Positions 37,085 through 44,996 of a stretch of DNA of 64,000 nucleotides are shown piece by piece (within the stretch, counting starts at the first letter, position 1; each line of letters begins with the position of its first letter). This stretch comes from Solimonas sp036405815. GTDB lineage: Bacteria; Pseudomonadota; Gammaproteobacteria; Nevskiales; Nevskiaceae. The notes beneath the pieces were generated by a model. The model had not been told where the DNA came from and made no database searches. It worked only from the letters and a program-made list of their open reading frames with translations. Both the position numbers and the translations under genes were made by a program. The DNA lies in contig DASWWX010000053.1 in NCBI GenBank assembly GCA_036405815.1, forward strand, positions 1-64,000, in the 5' to 3' direction.

Positions 37085-39640
37085 TCAGTAGAAGTTGGCC
37101 CGTGCCGTCAGCCCGACGGTCCTCGGATCGCCAGCATAGGCCCCATAGTCGCCGACGCCGTACAGCGGGTGCACGCCGGCAACGTAGTCGCGATCGAACA
37201 CGTTGCGCGACCATAGCCACACATCCCAGCGGCGCCCGCTGTCGCGCAGGCCGAGACGCAGATTGGTGAGGCTGTAGCCTTCGATGTACGACGAGCGACC
37301 ATGTTCGACCGTGCCCCAGTAGCCGCTACGGAAACTGGTATCGACGGCGCCGTACGCTTCAAGCCGCTCGCCGATGAAGCGACCATACTCCAGGCCCGCC
37401 GTTCCGCTCCAGCGCGGCGCGTTGTACAGGGGCTCGCCGCTCAGGTCCTTGTCGTTGTCGCGTGAATCCTCGTTGGGTGCATTGTCGAAATCGATCGTCA
37501 CTGCATCGCTGTAGGCCACCCCTGCACGCCATCGCAGTCCATCGAACAGATGGCCGAAGGCATCGAGTTCCACGCCGCGCAGCCGCACCTTGCCGACATT
37601 GAGCAGGTTGATCTGGCGCGGATTGGGGATCACGGTGTCCTCCTCGTCGAAGGTCAGCGCCTGATAGTCGCGGATGTCGGTGTGATACAGCGCCAGCGCC
37701 ACCGACAAGCGTCGCTCGAAGAACTGGCCCTTGATGCCGACCTCGTAAGCGGTCGCCTCCTCGGGCTCGAAGGTCGGCCGGATCGACTCGCTGGTGAAGC
37801 CCAGATTGATGCCGCCGCCCTTGTAGCCCCGCGCCACCGAGCCGTAGGTCATCAGGTTCGGCGCCAGCTTGTAGCTCAGCGCCACCTGCCCCGAGAAGTT
37901 GCCTTCGTTGCGCCGGGTCGCCCGGTAGTACTCGCCACCGGCGATGGCGTCGAGCAGGCCCTCCACTGTGTATTGCGACAGCCCTGCCAGCTGCATTACC
38001 GGATCAATCAGGTTCAGCGCCGTGCACTCCGGACAGCCGCCGCTGCGGCTGCGTTCCACCACCGAATCGCGCCACTCGTAGGTGTAGCGCAAGCCCGTGG
38101 TCAGATCGAGCCGCGGCGTCAGGTGCCAATCCGCCGAACCGAACGCCGCGACACTATCGGTTTGCTGGGCATAGGGCGTGGAGATGAACGTGCCGTCCAG
38201 CGTCGCCGGTGGAATCGCCAGGTACAACGCCGGACCGAACGTGGTTTCGGTCAGGGGCAGCCCCGTGCGCTCGCGCGCCAAACCGCCGAAGGTCCAGCCC
38301 ACCGTGTCGCGACCAAGCCGGATGCGCTCGTCGCCGCGCAGGTCCTGATGCAGGACATAGAGGCCGATGACCGAGTCGAACGTCTCGAAGTTCGAATCCA
38401 GCCGCAGCTCCTGACTGAGCTGGCGATGCTGATTCAAGGTGCTGGTGCTGGCCAGATCCAGCGAGGTGGCGTCGTCGTTGAGCGGCAGGAAGTACCAGCT
38501 GCGCCAGGCACTGATGCCGACCAGGCGGTGCCGCTCGCCGAGATCCCAGGTGAACTCGCCGGACAGCGCCTTCTGCCGCATCGACACGCGCGTGCGCCCG
38601 TCCGAATCGGCGAGACGGTCGTAGGGGTCCAGCGAGGGACGCGTGTACTCCATGAAGTCGTCGCGCGCCTGCACCGCCTCGCGCACCGGCCCGATCAGCG
38701 GATAGACGCAGCATTCCTCGTCGGTACTGGCGTACTCGGCGATGAAACGCCAGCTCACATCATCGGCGGGCGTCCACAGCAACTGGCCGCGCAGGCCCCA
38801 TTTGTTGCGCTCGTTGAGATCGTGGCCGTTGTAGACGTTGTCGATCATGCCGTCGCGCTGTCCGAGATAGCCGGTCAGGCGGCCGGCCAGCGTGGGGTCG
38901 TCGAACAGCTGGCCATTGACGCTGCCGCGCAACTGGCGGTTGCCGTAGTCGCCGATCGTGCCTTCGAGGTTGGCCTCGAAGCTGTGCGACGGCGCCTTGG
39001 TGACGATGTTGATGGCGCCCGCCGTGGTGTTCTTGCCGAACAGCGTGCCCTGCGGCCCGCGCAGGATCTCGACGCGGTTCAGATCGACCAGGTCGAACAG
39101 GGACAACCCCTGGCGTCCAAGATAAACCCCGTCCAGAAACAGGCCGACACTGCTTTCGATGCCGTCGTTGACCGAGCTGGAGCCCAGGCCACGGATCGTG
39201 TAACTGGTCAGGCGCGGATTGGGCACGGTCACCACCAGGCCCGGCACGCGCTCCTGGAGGTCGGTCGCCATCGTCAGGCCCGCGGCGCCCAGCGCGTCGC
39301 CATCGAGTACGGCCAGCGAGATCGGCACGTCCTGCGCGCGCTCCTGGCGTCGTCGCGCGGTGACGACGATCGCATCGAGCTCGGTCACCGACGGCGACGG
39401 TGCCAGCTCATCGTCGGGCTGCGTCGGGGACAGGCGCTCGACCGGGATCGTCTCCAGACTCGATGCCGCTGCAGCGTCATGCTCCGGCGGCGGCGCGGCG
39501 GCGGCGGCGAGCGCCCACCACAGCAGGACGGCGACCGACGCGCGCGCAGCCGCCAGTCGCGCAGCCGCCAGTCGCGCAGCCGCATGCCTTCGATGCCGGC
39601 GTCGCACGGGGCTCACCGACACAACATCACGCCGATCCAT
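37085..39640 (-). CDS. TonB-dependent outer-membrane receptor
   Basis: The 851-residue protein has a plug domain after a TonB-box-like stretch (ELDAIVVTARRRQERAQDV), the plug motifs RVPGLVV and RGPQGTLFGKNTTAGAINIVT, then a 22-strand-type barrel ending in aromatic Phe-Tyr, the outer-membrane insertion signal. This is the large sterol/aromatic-uptake-like class common in Sphingomonas and Solimonas. The start ATG at 39640 gives an unusually long, Arg/Ala-rich signal n-region encoded by 15-bp repeats. It ends 20 nt from the convergent glycosyltransferase gene; ligand unknown. Confidence 0.93.
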   Translation of the reverse strand: MDRRDVVSVSPVRRRHRRHAAARLAAARLAAARASVAVLLWWALAAAAAPPPEHDAAAASSLETIPVERLSPTQPDDELAPSPSVTELDAIVVTARRRQERAQDVPISLAVLDGDALGAAGLTMATDLQERVPGLVVTVPNPRLTSYTIRGLGSSSVNDGIESSVGLFLDGVYLGRQGLSLFDLVDLNRVEILRGPQGTLFGKNTTAGAINIVTKAPSHSFEANLEGTIGDYGNRQLRGSVNGQLFDDPTLAGRLTGYLGQRDGMIDNVYNGHDLNERNKWGLRGQLLWTPADDVSWRFIAEYASTDEECCVYPLIGPVREAVQARDDFMEYTRPSLDPYDRLADSDGRTRVSMRQKALSGEFTWDLGERHRLVGISAWRSWYFLPLNDDATSLDLASTSTLNQHRQLSQELRLDSNFETFDSVIGLYVLHQDLRGDERIRLGRDTVGWTFGGLARERTGLPLTETTFGPALYLAIPPATLDGTFISTPYAQQTDSVAAFGSADWHLTPRLDLTTGLRYTYEWRDSVVERSRSGGCPECTALNLIDPVMQLAGLSQYTVEGLLDAIAGGEYYRATRRNEGNFSGQVALSYKLAPNLMTYGSVARGYKGGGINLGFTSESIRPTFEPEEATAYEVGIKGQFFERRLSVALALYHTDIRDYQALTFDEEDTVIPNPRQINLLNVGKVRLRGVELDAFGHLFDGLRWRAGVAYSDAVTIDFDNAPNEDSRDNDKDLSGEPLYNAPRWSGTAGLEYGRFIGERLEAYGAVDTSFRSGYWGTVEHGRSSYIEGYSLTNLRLGLRDSGRRWDVWLWSRNVFDRDYVAGVHPLYGVGDYGAYAGDPRTVGLTARANFY
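39541..39582 (-). repeat. 15-bp direct repeats inside the TonB-receptor signal sequence
   Basis: The 15-mer CGCGCAGCCGCCAGT occurs at 39541-39555 and 39556-39570, with a third partial copy at 39571-39582. On the minus strand it encodes repeats of Leu-Ala-Ala-Ala-Arg in the n-region of the receptor signal peptide. Copy-number change would keep frame (5 codons). Confidence 0.85.
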
Positions 39641-39817
39641 CAACTGCGGCACCGTCGTGCAGACATTCCAGGCTCGGTAGCGCCTGTTCTCATCGTGAAG
39701 CTCCCCCGACGGCAACCGCCGTCGCCGCGCTACCTTACGGCATCGCAGGCCAGGGCACGCGCTTGCCGCAGACGCCGGCCCTGCGGTACAAGCGCCGCGT
39801 TCTTCTTGGGGAAACGC

Positions 39818-40567
39818 ATGATCGTCTTCGTCACCGGCGCCAGTGCCGGCTTCGGCACCGCCATCGCCCGCCGCTTCGCCGCCGACGGCGCGCACGTCGT
39901 TGTCACCGGCCGCCGCGGCGAACGCCTGCGCAAGCTCGCCGCCGAACTCGGACCGCGCGCGCTGCCGCTGGAATTCGACATCCGCGATCGCACGGCGATC
40001 GCGACTGCGGTTTCGAACCTGCCGGCAGCGTTCGCCGATGTCGATCTGCTGATCAACAACGCCGGCCTGGCACTGGGCCTGGAGCCGGCACAACGCGCGC
40101 TGCTCGACGACTGGGAGCAGATGGTCGACACCAACATCAAAGGCCTGATGACGATGACACGCGCACTGCTGCCGGGCATGGTCGCGCGCAATCGCGGCCA
40201 TGTCGTCAACATCGGCTCGATCGCCGGCGAATGGCCCTATCCCGGCGGCAACGTCTACGGCGCGACCAAGGCCTTCGTGCGCCAGTTCTCGCTGAACCTG
40301 CGCGCCGACCTGCTCGGCACGCGCGTGCGTGTCACCGACGTCGAGCCGGGCCTGTGCGGGGGCACCGAATTTTCCAACGTGCGCTTCCACGGCGACGACG
40401 CCAAGGCGGCGAAGGTCTACGAAAACACCGAGCCGCTGACCGCCGAGGACGTGGCCGATACCGTGCACTGGGTCGCCACGCGACCAGCGCACGTCAACAT
40501 CAATACGGTCTCGCTGATGCCGACCTGCCAGGCGTTCGCGCCGCTGGCAGTGCATCGCGGCGGCTGA
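39818..40567 (+). CDS. short-chain dehydrogenase, YdfG-like
   Basis: The 249-residue protein has the SDR cofactor motif TGASAGFG, NNAG (LLINNAGLAL), catalytic Ser in NIGSIAGEWPY and the YGATK Tyr-Lys pair. It most resembles E. coli YdfG, the NADP-dependent 3-hydroxy acid dehydrogenase/malonic semialdehyde reductase. GGGGA lies about 6 nt before the ATG. It is divergent from the TonB receptor with 177 nt between. Confidence 0.88.
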   Translation: MIVFVTGASAGFGTAIARRFAADGAHVVVTGRRGERLRKLAAELGPRALPLEFDIRDRTAIATAVSNLPAAFADVDLLINNAGLALGLEPAQRALLDDWEQMVDTNIKGLMTMTRALLPGMVARNRGHVVNIGSIAGEWPYPGGNVYGATKAFVRQFSLNLRADLLGTRVRVTDVEPGLCGGTEFSNVRFHGDDAKAAKVYENTEPLTAEDVADTVHWVATRPAHVNINTVSLMPTCQAFAPLAVHRGG

Positions 40568-40637
40568 CACACGCCCGCCGCACCAGCCCGCCGGAAAGAC
40601 CTTCCAAAAATCCGGATTGTCGTTAACGTCGCGCCCC

Positions 40638-41534
40638 ATGCCCTATCTGAATACGCGCGACGGCGCCCGGCTGCACTACTACGACCTCGGCCGCGGCACG
40701 CCCGTCGTCCTGCTCCACGGCTTCGCGATGCCCGGCGCGCTGTGGCTGCCGTTCGCGCTGCCGCTGCTGCGCCGCTACCGCTTCGTGATTCCGGATCTGC
40801 GCGGCTTCGGTCACTCGCATCGCGTGCCGCTATCGCAACCGTGTCTGCTGGACCAGCACGCCGACGATCTCGCCGACCTGCTCGGCCGCCTCGACCTGCG
40901 CGACGTGCGCCTGGCCGGCCTGTCCATGGGCGCCTGCACCGCGCTGCAATACCACCGTCGCCATGGCTTTGCGCGTGTGCACAGCTACCTGCACATCGAC
41001 CAGTCGCCCTGCGTGCGCAACCGCGAGAACTGGGAACATGGCCTGCTCGGCCGCGAACAAACCGATCGCCTCGCGCAGTGGCGCGGGCTGATGGACGAGT
41101 TGCAGCCGTACCGGCGCCTGCCGCTCACCGAGGTTCCGGCATCACTGCGCCGCCGCCTGTGGCAGGTGCTCGCCGAGTTCTTCGGCTACGCCTTCCATGG
41201 CAAGCCCTGGAAGGCGTTCACCGGCCTGGCCCGTCACGAGCGTCTGATCGCGCGCCTGGCGCCAACCGCGAACTGGTCGATCTACATGGACTGCATGCGC
41301 TCGTACCTGGAAGACGACTACGACTGGCGCGACAGTCTGCGCGACATGTCGGTGCCGATGACGGTCATGGTTGGCATGCAATCGACGATGTACCCGGCCG
41401 CAGGTCAGTTGCACATCCTCGACGCGGTGCCGCAGGCACGGCTGGTGCGCGTCGAGAACTGCGGCCACGCCGTGCCGTTCGAAGCACCGCGTGTGTTCCG
41501 ACGCGAGCTGGGACGCTTCCTCGCCGCCGCCTGA
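40638..41534 (+). CDS. alpha/beta-fold hydrolase
   Basis: The 298-residue protein has VVLLHGFAMPG (oxyanion HG), PDLRGFGHSH, nucleophile elbow AGLSMGAC (Ser about residue 99) and the C-terminal NCGHAVPFE His. It falls in the haloperoxidase/hydrolase MhpC-like group; substrate unknown. The ATG at 40638 is preferred over a TTG at 40617. It ends 34 nt before the sulfatase-like gene on the same strand. Confidence 0.85.
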   Translation: MPYLNTRDGARLHYYDLGRGTPVVLLHGFAMPGALWLPFALPLLRRYRFVIPDLRGFGHSHRVPLSQPCLLDQHADDLADLLGRLDLRDVRLAGLSMGACTALQYHRRHGFARVHSYLHIDQSPCVRNRENWEHGLLGREQTDRLAQWRGLMDELQPYRRLPLTEVPASLRRRLWQVLAEFFGYAFHGKPWKAFTGLARHERLIARLAPTANWSIYMDCMRSYLEDDYDWRDSLRDMSVPMTVMVGMQSTMYPAAGQLHILDAVPQARLVRVENCGHAVPFEAPRVFRRELGRFLAAA

Positions 41535-41554
41535 GCCGCGGCGGGCGGCGCGCG

Positions 41555-41560
41555 TAGAAT
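41555..41560 (+). promoter_or_regulatory. TAGAAT hexamer 8 nt upstream of the sulfatase-like gene
   Basis: TAGAAT resembles a -10 box. If used, transcription would begin at or next to the ATG at 41569, giving a leaderless mRNA; no ribosome site is visible before that ATG, which fits. No -35 is recognisable, so support is weak. Confidence 0.3.
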
Positions 41561-41568
41561 CGCCGCCC

Positions 41569-43377
41569 ATGCCCGTCTCCCTGGAATCGGTGAACCTCGC
41601 GCGTATCGGTCGCGCGCTGCTGGGCCTGATCGTGCTGGCAACGACGCTCGCGGCCGTCGCCATCAGCCTGGCGTGGAGTGACGACGCGGTCTGCGCGCTG
41701 ATCAACGCTGGCCTCCTGCTGCTGCCGTTCCTGCTGCTCGCCACGCTAAGCGGACGGCTGCCGATCGCCCTCGCGGTGACCCTGGGGATGGCGCTGCTGC
41801 TCTGGGGCATCGGCGAGTTCAAGCTGCACTTCTTCGGCAACCGGCTGGCGCTGATGGACTTCGTGTTCCTGTCGGAGGGCGCGAACTGGAGCATCGTCAA
41901 GCGCTATCCCAGCGTGCAGCTCGCGCTGGCCGCCTGGACCTTGCTCGCGCTCCTGCTGCTGCTCTGGGCGTGGGTCGAGAACCGTCATCGCGCGCCGCTG
42001 CAACCGGCGGCCCGCGCCGGCTTCGCCCTGCTGCTCGGCCTCTGGTGCGCCTTTGCATGGACGCACCGCGATCAGCACACCTGGGAGGTATTCCGCGACG
42101 ACGCCGACTGCGGCCGCGAGAAGATCTGCGGTGTGATGGCGCGGCTGGTGTTCTCCTACAGCGCCTTCGAGTTCGTCTCGCCGCTGCCGCAGCACGATCC
42201 GGCGCCTTTTCGCGCGGCGGCGGCGAGGCTGGCCGCGTCGCCTTCGTCATCACCTCCCGAGCGCCTGCCGGACGTCGTCATCTGGCTGCACGAATCGACC
42301 TTCGATCCCGCGCAGTACCAGCTGGCGCAATCGCGGCTGCCGCGACTGGCGATGTTCGAGCCGAACCCGCGCACGCAGGCGCAGGGCCTGCTGCGCGTCC
42401 ATACCTTCGGTGGCAAGACCTGGCTGTCGGAGTTCTCGCTGCTGACCGGCCTGGTGCCCGCGGACTTCGGCACGCGCAGCAGCCAGGTCTTCAACAGCGT
42501 CGCGCCGCAGGTCGGCAGCACGCTGGTGCAACGCTTCGAAGCAGCGGGCTACGACAGCGTCGTGCTGATGCCGACGCCCAAGCGCTTCTATGGCGCTGCT
42601 CGCACCTACGATGCCGTCGGCTTCGATCGCATCCTGACCTTGCGCGACTTTCCGGAGTACGACGACGTCCCCGGCGACGAATGGGATATCGCCGACAGCG
42701 ATCGCATGGCCGAGGCTGCGATCACGCTGCTGCGCGATCAACGACGCGTGCATCCCGAGCGACCGCTGCTGCTATACCTGCTGTCGGTGAAGGAGCATGC
42801 GCCCTACCGCAAGAGCACGCCGGTGGCCTATGGCCTCGACCAGGCCGGCGTCTCGCGCACGCTGGCCGCCAAGCTCACCGATTACGTGGACCGGTTGCGC
42901 CGTCTCGACGATGCGATGACGCGGCTCGAAACCGAACTCATGCAGGCCCCGGAACCGGCGCTGTGGGCCTGGTTCGGTGATCACCAGGCGTACTTCGAGG
43001 AAGAGCCACCAGCCTATCGCCATGCGCTGCCGCAGCCCGAGCTCGTCACGCAGTATCAGTTGCGCAGCAAGGATGTACCCGGCCTCAACGAATCACCGGC
43101 GCTGCTCGACATCGCATTGCTGCCCTCCTTGATCGCCGACGCCGCCGGCGTGCCGGGCGATACCTACTTCGACGCGCTGTCGGCGATGCGTCGGCTCTGC
43201 GACGGCCGGCTCGGGGACTGCACCGATACGGCACTGATCGACAGCTTCAAGGGTCACATCTTCGGCGCCGAGGTCGGCCTGTTCACGCCGCGCACATCGA
43301 GCGCGGTGGCCAGCGCGCCGGCTCAGGCTTCGGGCATCGCCGGCAAATCCGTGGGCCCCACATCCAGGCCGAACTGA
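41569..43377 (+). CDS. LTA synthase/phosphoethanolamine-transferase-like sulfatase-family membrane protein
   Basis: The 602-residue protein has four or five N-terminal membrane segments in residues about 15-170, then a periplasmic alkaline-phosphatase-fold domain. Key segments are WLHESTFDP (Glu and nucleophile Thr as in LtaS/EptA), HTFGGKTWLSEFSLLTG, and WFGDHQAYF (metal Asp-His). Proteins of this type move phosphoglycerol or phosphoethanolamine onto glucans or lipids; which one is not clear. Its 3' end overlaps the 3' end of the convergent dinB-like gene by 55 bp. Confidence 0.85.
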   Translation: MPVSLESVNLARIGRALLGLIVLATTLAAVAISLAWSDDAVCALINAGLLLLPFLLLATLSGRLPIALAVTLGMALLLWGIGEFKLHFFGNRLALMDFVFLSEGANWSIVKRYPSVQLALAAWTLLALLLLLWAWVENRHRAPLQPAARAGFALLLGLWCAFAWTHRDQHTWEVFRDDADCGREKICGVMARLVFSYSAFEFVSPLPQHDPAPFRAAAARLAASPSSSPPERLPDVVIWLHESTFDPAQYQLAQSRLPRLAMFEPNPRTQAQGLLRVHTFGGKTWLSEFSLLTGLVPADFGTRSSQVFNSVAPQVGSTLVQRFEAAGYDSVVLMPTPKRFYGAARTYDAVGFDRILTLRDFPEYDDVPGDEWDIADSDRMAEAAITLLRDQRRVHPERPLLLYLLSVKEHAPYRKSTPVAYGLDQAGVSRTLAAKLTDYVDRLRRLDDAMTRLETELMQAPEPALWAWFGDHQAYFEEEPPAYRHALPQPELVTQYQLRSKDVPGLNESPALLDIALLPSLIADAAGVPGDTYFDALSAMRRLCDGRLGDCTDTALIDSFKGHIFGAEVGLFTPRTSSAVASAPAQASGIAGKSVGPTSRPN

Positions 43378-43820
43378 CTCAGCAGCGTTGTCGTCTGCCC
43401 ACGGTGATGCGCCTGGTGCTGGAACAGATGCGTCACCAGCACCCATGCCGGTTGCTGAAAACGCCGATTCGCGGCCTGGCTGTGAAAGCTGAAATCCGCC
43501 GCCAGCCACTCCGCCGTCAGGGTCTCGACCCACACAGCGAGTTCAGCGTCGACTTCGTCGCGGCGCACACGCATCGCCGCGAAGTCTTCATATTGCGGCG
43601 TGGTGAGGCTCAGCCCGTCGAGCGGGCGCCCGGTGAAGCGCCGCAACCAGATCTGATCGGCGCACAGCAGATGGTTGAGCGTGGCGTGGATCGACTTGAA
43701 GAACGCACCGCGGTCTTCCTTGCGCTGCGCATCGGTGAGCTGCGCCGCGGCGGTATAGACCTTGCCGTTCATCCAGCGGTTGTAGGCGGCCAGACGGCGC
43801 GCGTAGTCACGGTCGATCAT
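43323..43820 (-). CDS. DinB-family metal-binding protein
   Basis: The 165-residue four-helix protein has the DinB/YfiT pattern with His residues in HATLNHLLCADQIW and THLFQHQAHHRGQ, which bind a divalent metal. It starts 6 nt after the phaC stop, so it is the last gene of the speA-phaC-dinB run. DinB-family proteins include thiol-dependent transferases; no specific function can be given. Confidence 0.85.
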   Translation of the reverse strand: MIDRDYARRLAAYNRWMNGKVYTAAAQLTDAQRKEDRGAFFKSIHATLNHLLCADQIWLRRFTGRPLDGLSLTTPQYEDFAAMRVRRDEVDAELAVWVETLTAEWLAADFSFHSQAANRRFQQPAWVLVTHLFQHQAHHRGQTTTLLSQFGLDVGPTDLPAMPEA

Positions 43821-43825
43821 GGCCG

Positions 43826-44995
43826 TCAGTCCGAACGGGTCTGCAGCCAGTCGGCGGCGAAGGTCCAACTGGTCTGCGGCGCCTTGCTGCCGCCGAACAC
43901 GCCGGCGTGACCGCCGGGCGCGAGCAGGAATTCCTTGTCGCTGCTGCCAACGATATCCAGCACCTTCTTCGCCGCCTCGACGCTGACGATCCTGTCGCCG
44001 GTGCCGGCGATCGCCAGCAGCGAGCAGTCGATGCGGTCGAGCAGGACTTTCTGATCGCGGTTGAGCCGCAGCTTGCCCTTGGTGAGCTGGTTGCCGAGGC
44101 CGACCTTGAGCACGAAGTCCTGCACGATGCCGCCCGGGTAGTCGTGCATGCGGTTGAACCACGTCGACATCGTCTGGTACTCGGTGACGTAGTCGCGGTC
44201 CCAGAGGTTCATCAGCAGGTCGAGATAGCCCTGGATGGTGCCGAGCGGGTTGGTCAGCTTGAACACCGCCGAACTCATCCAGCCCGGTACGCGCAGCCAG
44301 CGCGCATCGACCGGCAAGCCGTGGAAAGGGAGCCTCTTCACGCCCGGTACCGCGCGCTGCAAGGCGCGCAGCGGCACGTCCATCATCTGCAGTAGTTTTC
44401 CGGCGACGCCGATCTGGTGGCTGTCGATGGGGCTGGCGATCGTGACGATGTTGCGGATCTGCGCGTCGTGCGACCAGCCGGCGTAGATCAGGCAGAACAG
44501 GCCGCCCATGCAGTAGCCGAACAGCGACAACTCCGGCTCGCCGCTGTCGGCGCGAATGTTTTCCAGCGCCTCCGGCAGCATGCGCGTCGTGTAGTCGGCC
44601 AGGCCCAGGTGATGGTGATCCGCCTGCGGGTCGCCCCAGTCGATCAGGTAGACGCGATAGCCGTAGGACAGCAGGAACTTCACGAGACTGCGATTGGGCA
44701 GCAGGTCGAAGTTCAGGCTGGTCGCCGCCAGCGGCGGCACCAGCACGATCGGCACGCGCTGCTGCTTGCGTTCGACGCGGCGTGTCGTGTCGCCGACCGC
44801 GATCTCGTCCTCGGCCAGCGGTGCGTAACGGCGCACGCTCATCAGGCCGTCGCTGTGGATCGTCTCGAACGGCGTCAGCCCCGCGACGATGAAGTTCTCG
44901 GCGTTGAGCCGGCGCTCGATCGCGTTGCTGACCCAGTGCAGGCCGCGCTCGCCGACCCGCGAGGCGCGCGACACGACGCGGTCGACGAGCTTCAC
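43826..44995 (-). CDS. phaC: class III-type poly(3-hydroxyalkanoate) synthase subunit PhaC
   Basis: The 389-residue protein has the PHA-synthase lipase-like box GYCMGG with nucleophile Cys, IDWGDPQADHHHLGLADY, catalytic Asp in GTGDRIVS and His in PGGHAGVFGG. Length and sequence fit class III PhaC, which polymerises hydroxyacyl-CoA together with PhaE; no phaE, phaA or phaB is in this window. Its ATG lies 1 nt after the speA stop, so the two are cotranscribed and probably coupled. Confidence 0.85.
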   Translation of the reverse strand: MKLVDRVVSRASRVGERGLHWVSNAIERRLNAENFIVAGLTPFETIHSDGLMSVRRYAPLAEDEIAVGDTTRRVERKQQRVPIVLVPPLAATSLNFDLLPNRSLVKFLLSYGYRVYLIDWGDPQADHHHLGLADYTTRMLPEALENIRADSGEPELSLFGYCMGGLFCLIYAGWSHDAQIRNIVTIASPIDSHQIGVAGKLLQMMDVPLRALQRAVPGVKRLPFHGLPVDARWLRVPGWMSSAVFKLTNPLGTIQGYLDLLMNLWDRDYVTEYQTMSTWFNRMHDYPGGIVQDFVLKVGLGNQLTKGKLRLNRDQKVLLDRIDCSLLAIAGTGDRIVSVEAAKKVLDIVGSSDKEFLLAPGGHAGVFGGSKAPQTSWTFAADWLQTRSD

Positions 44996-44996
44996 C

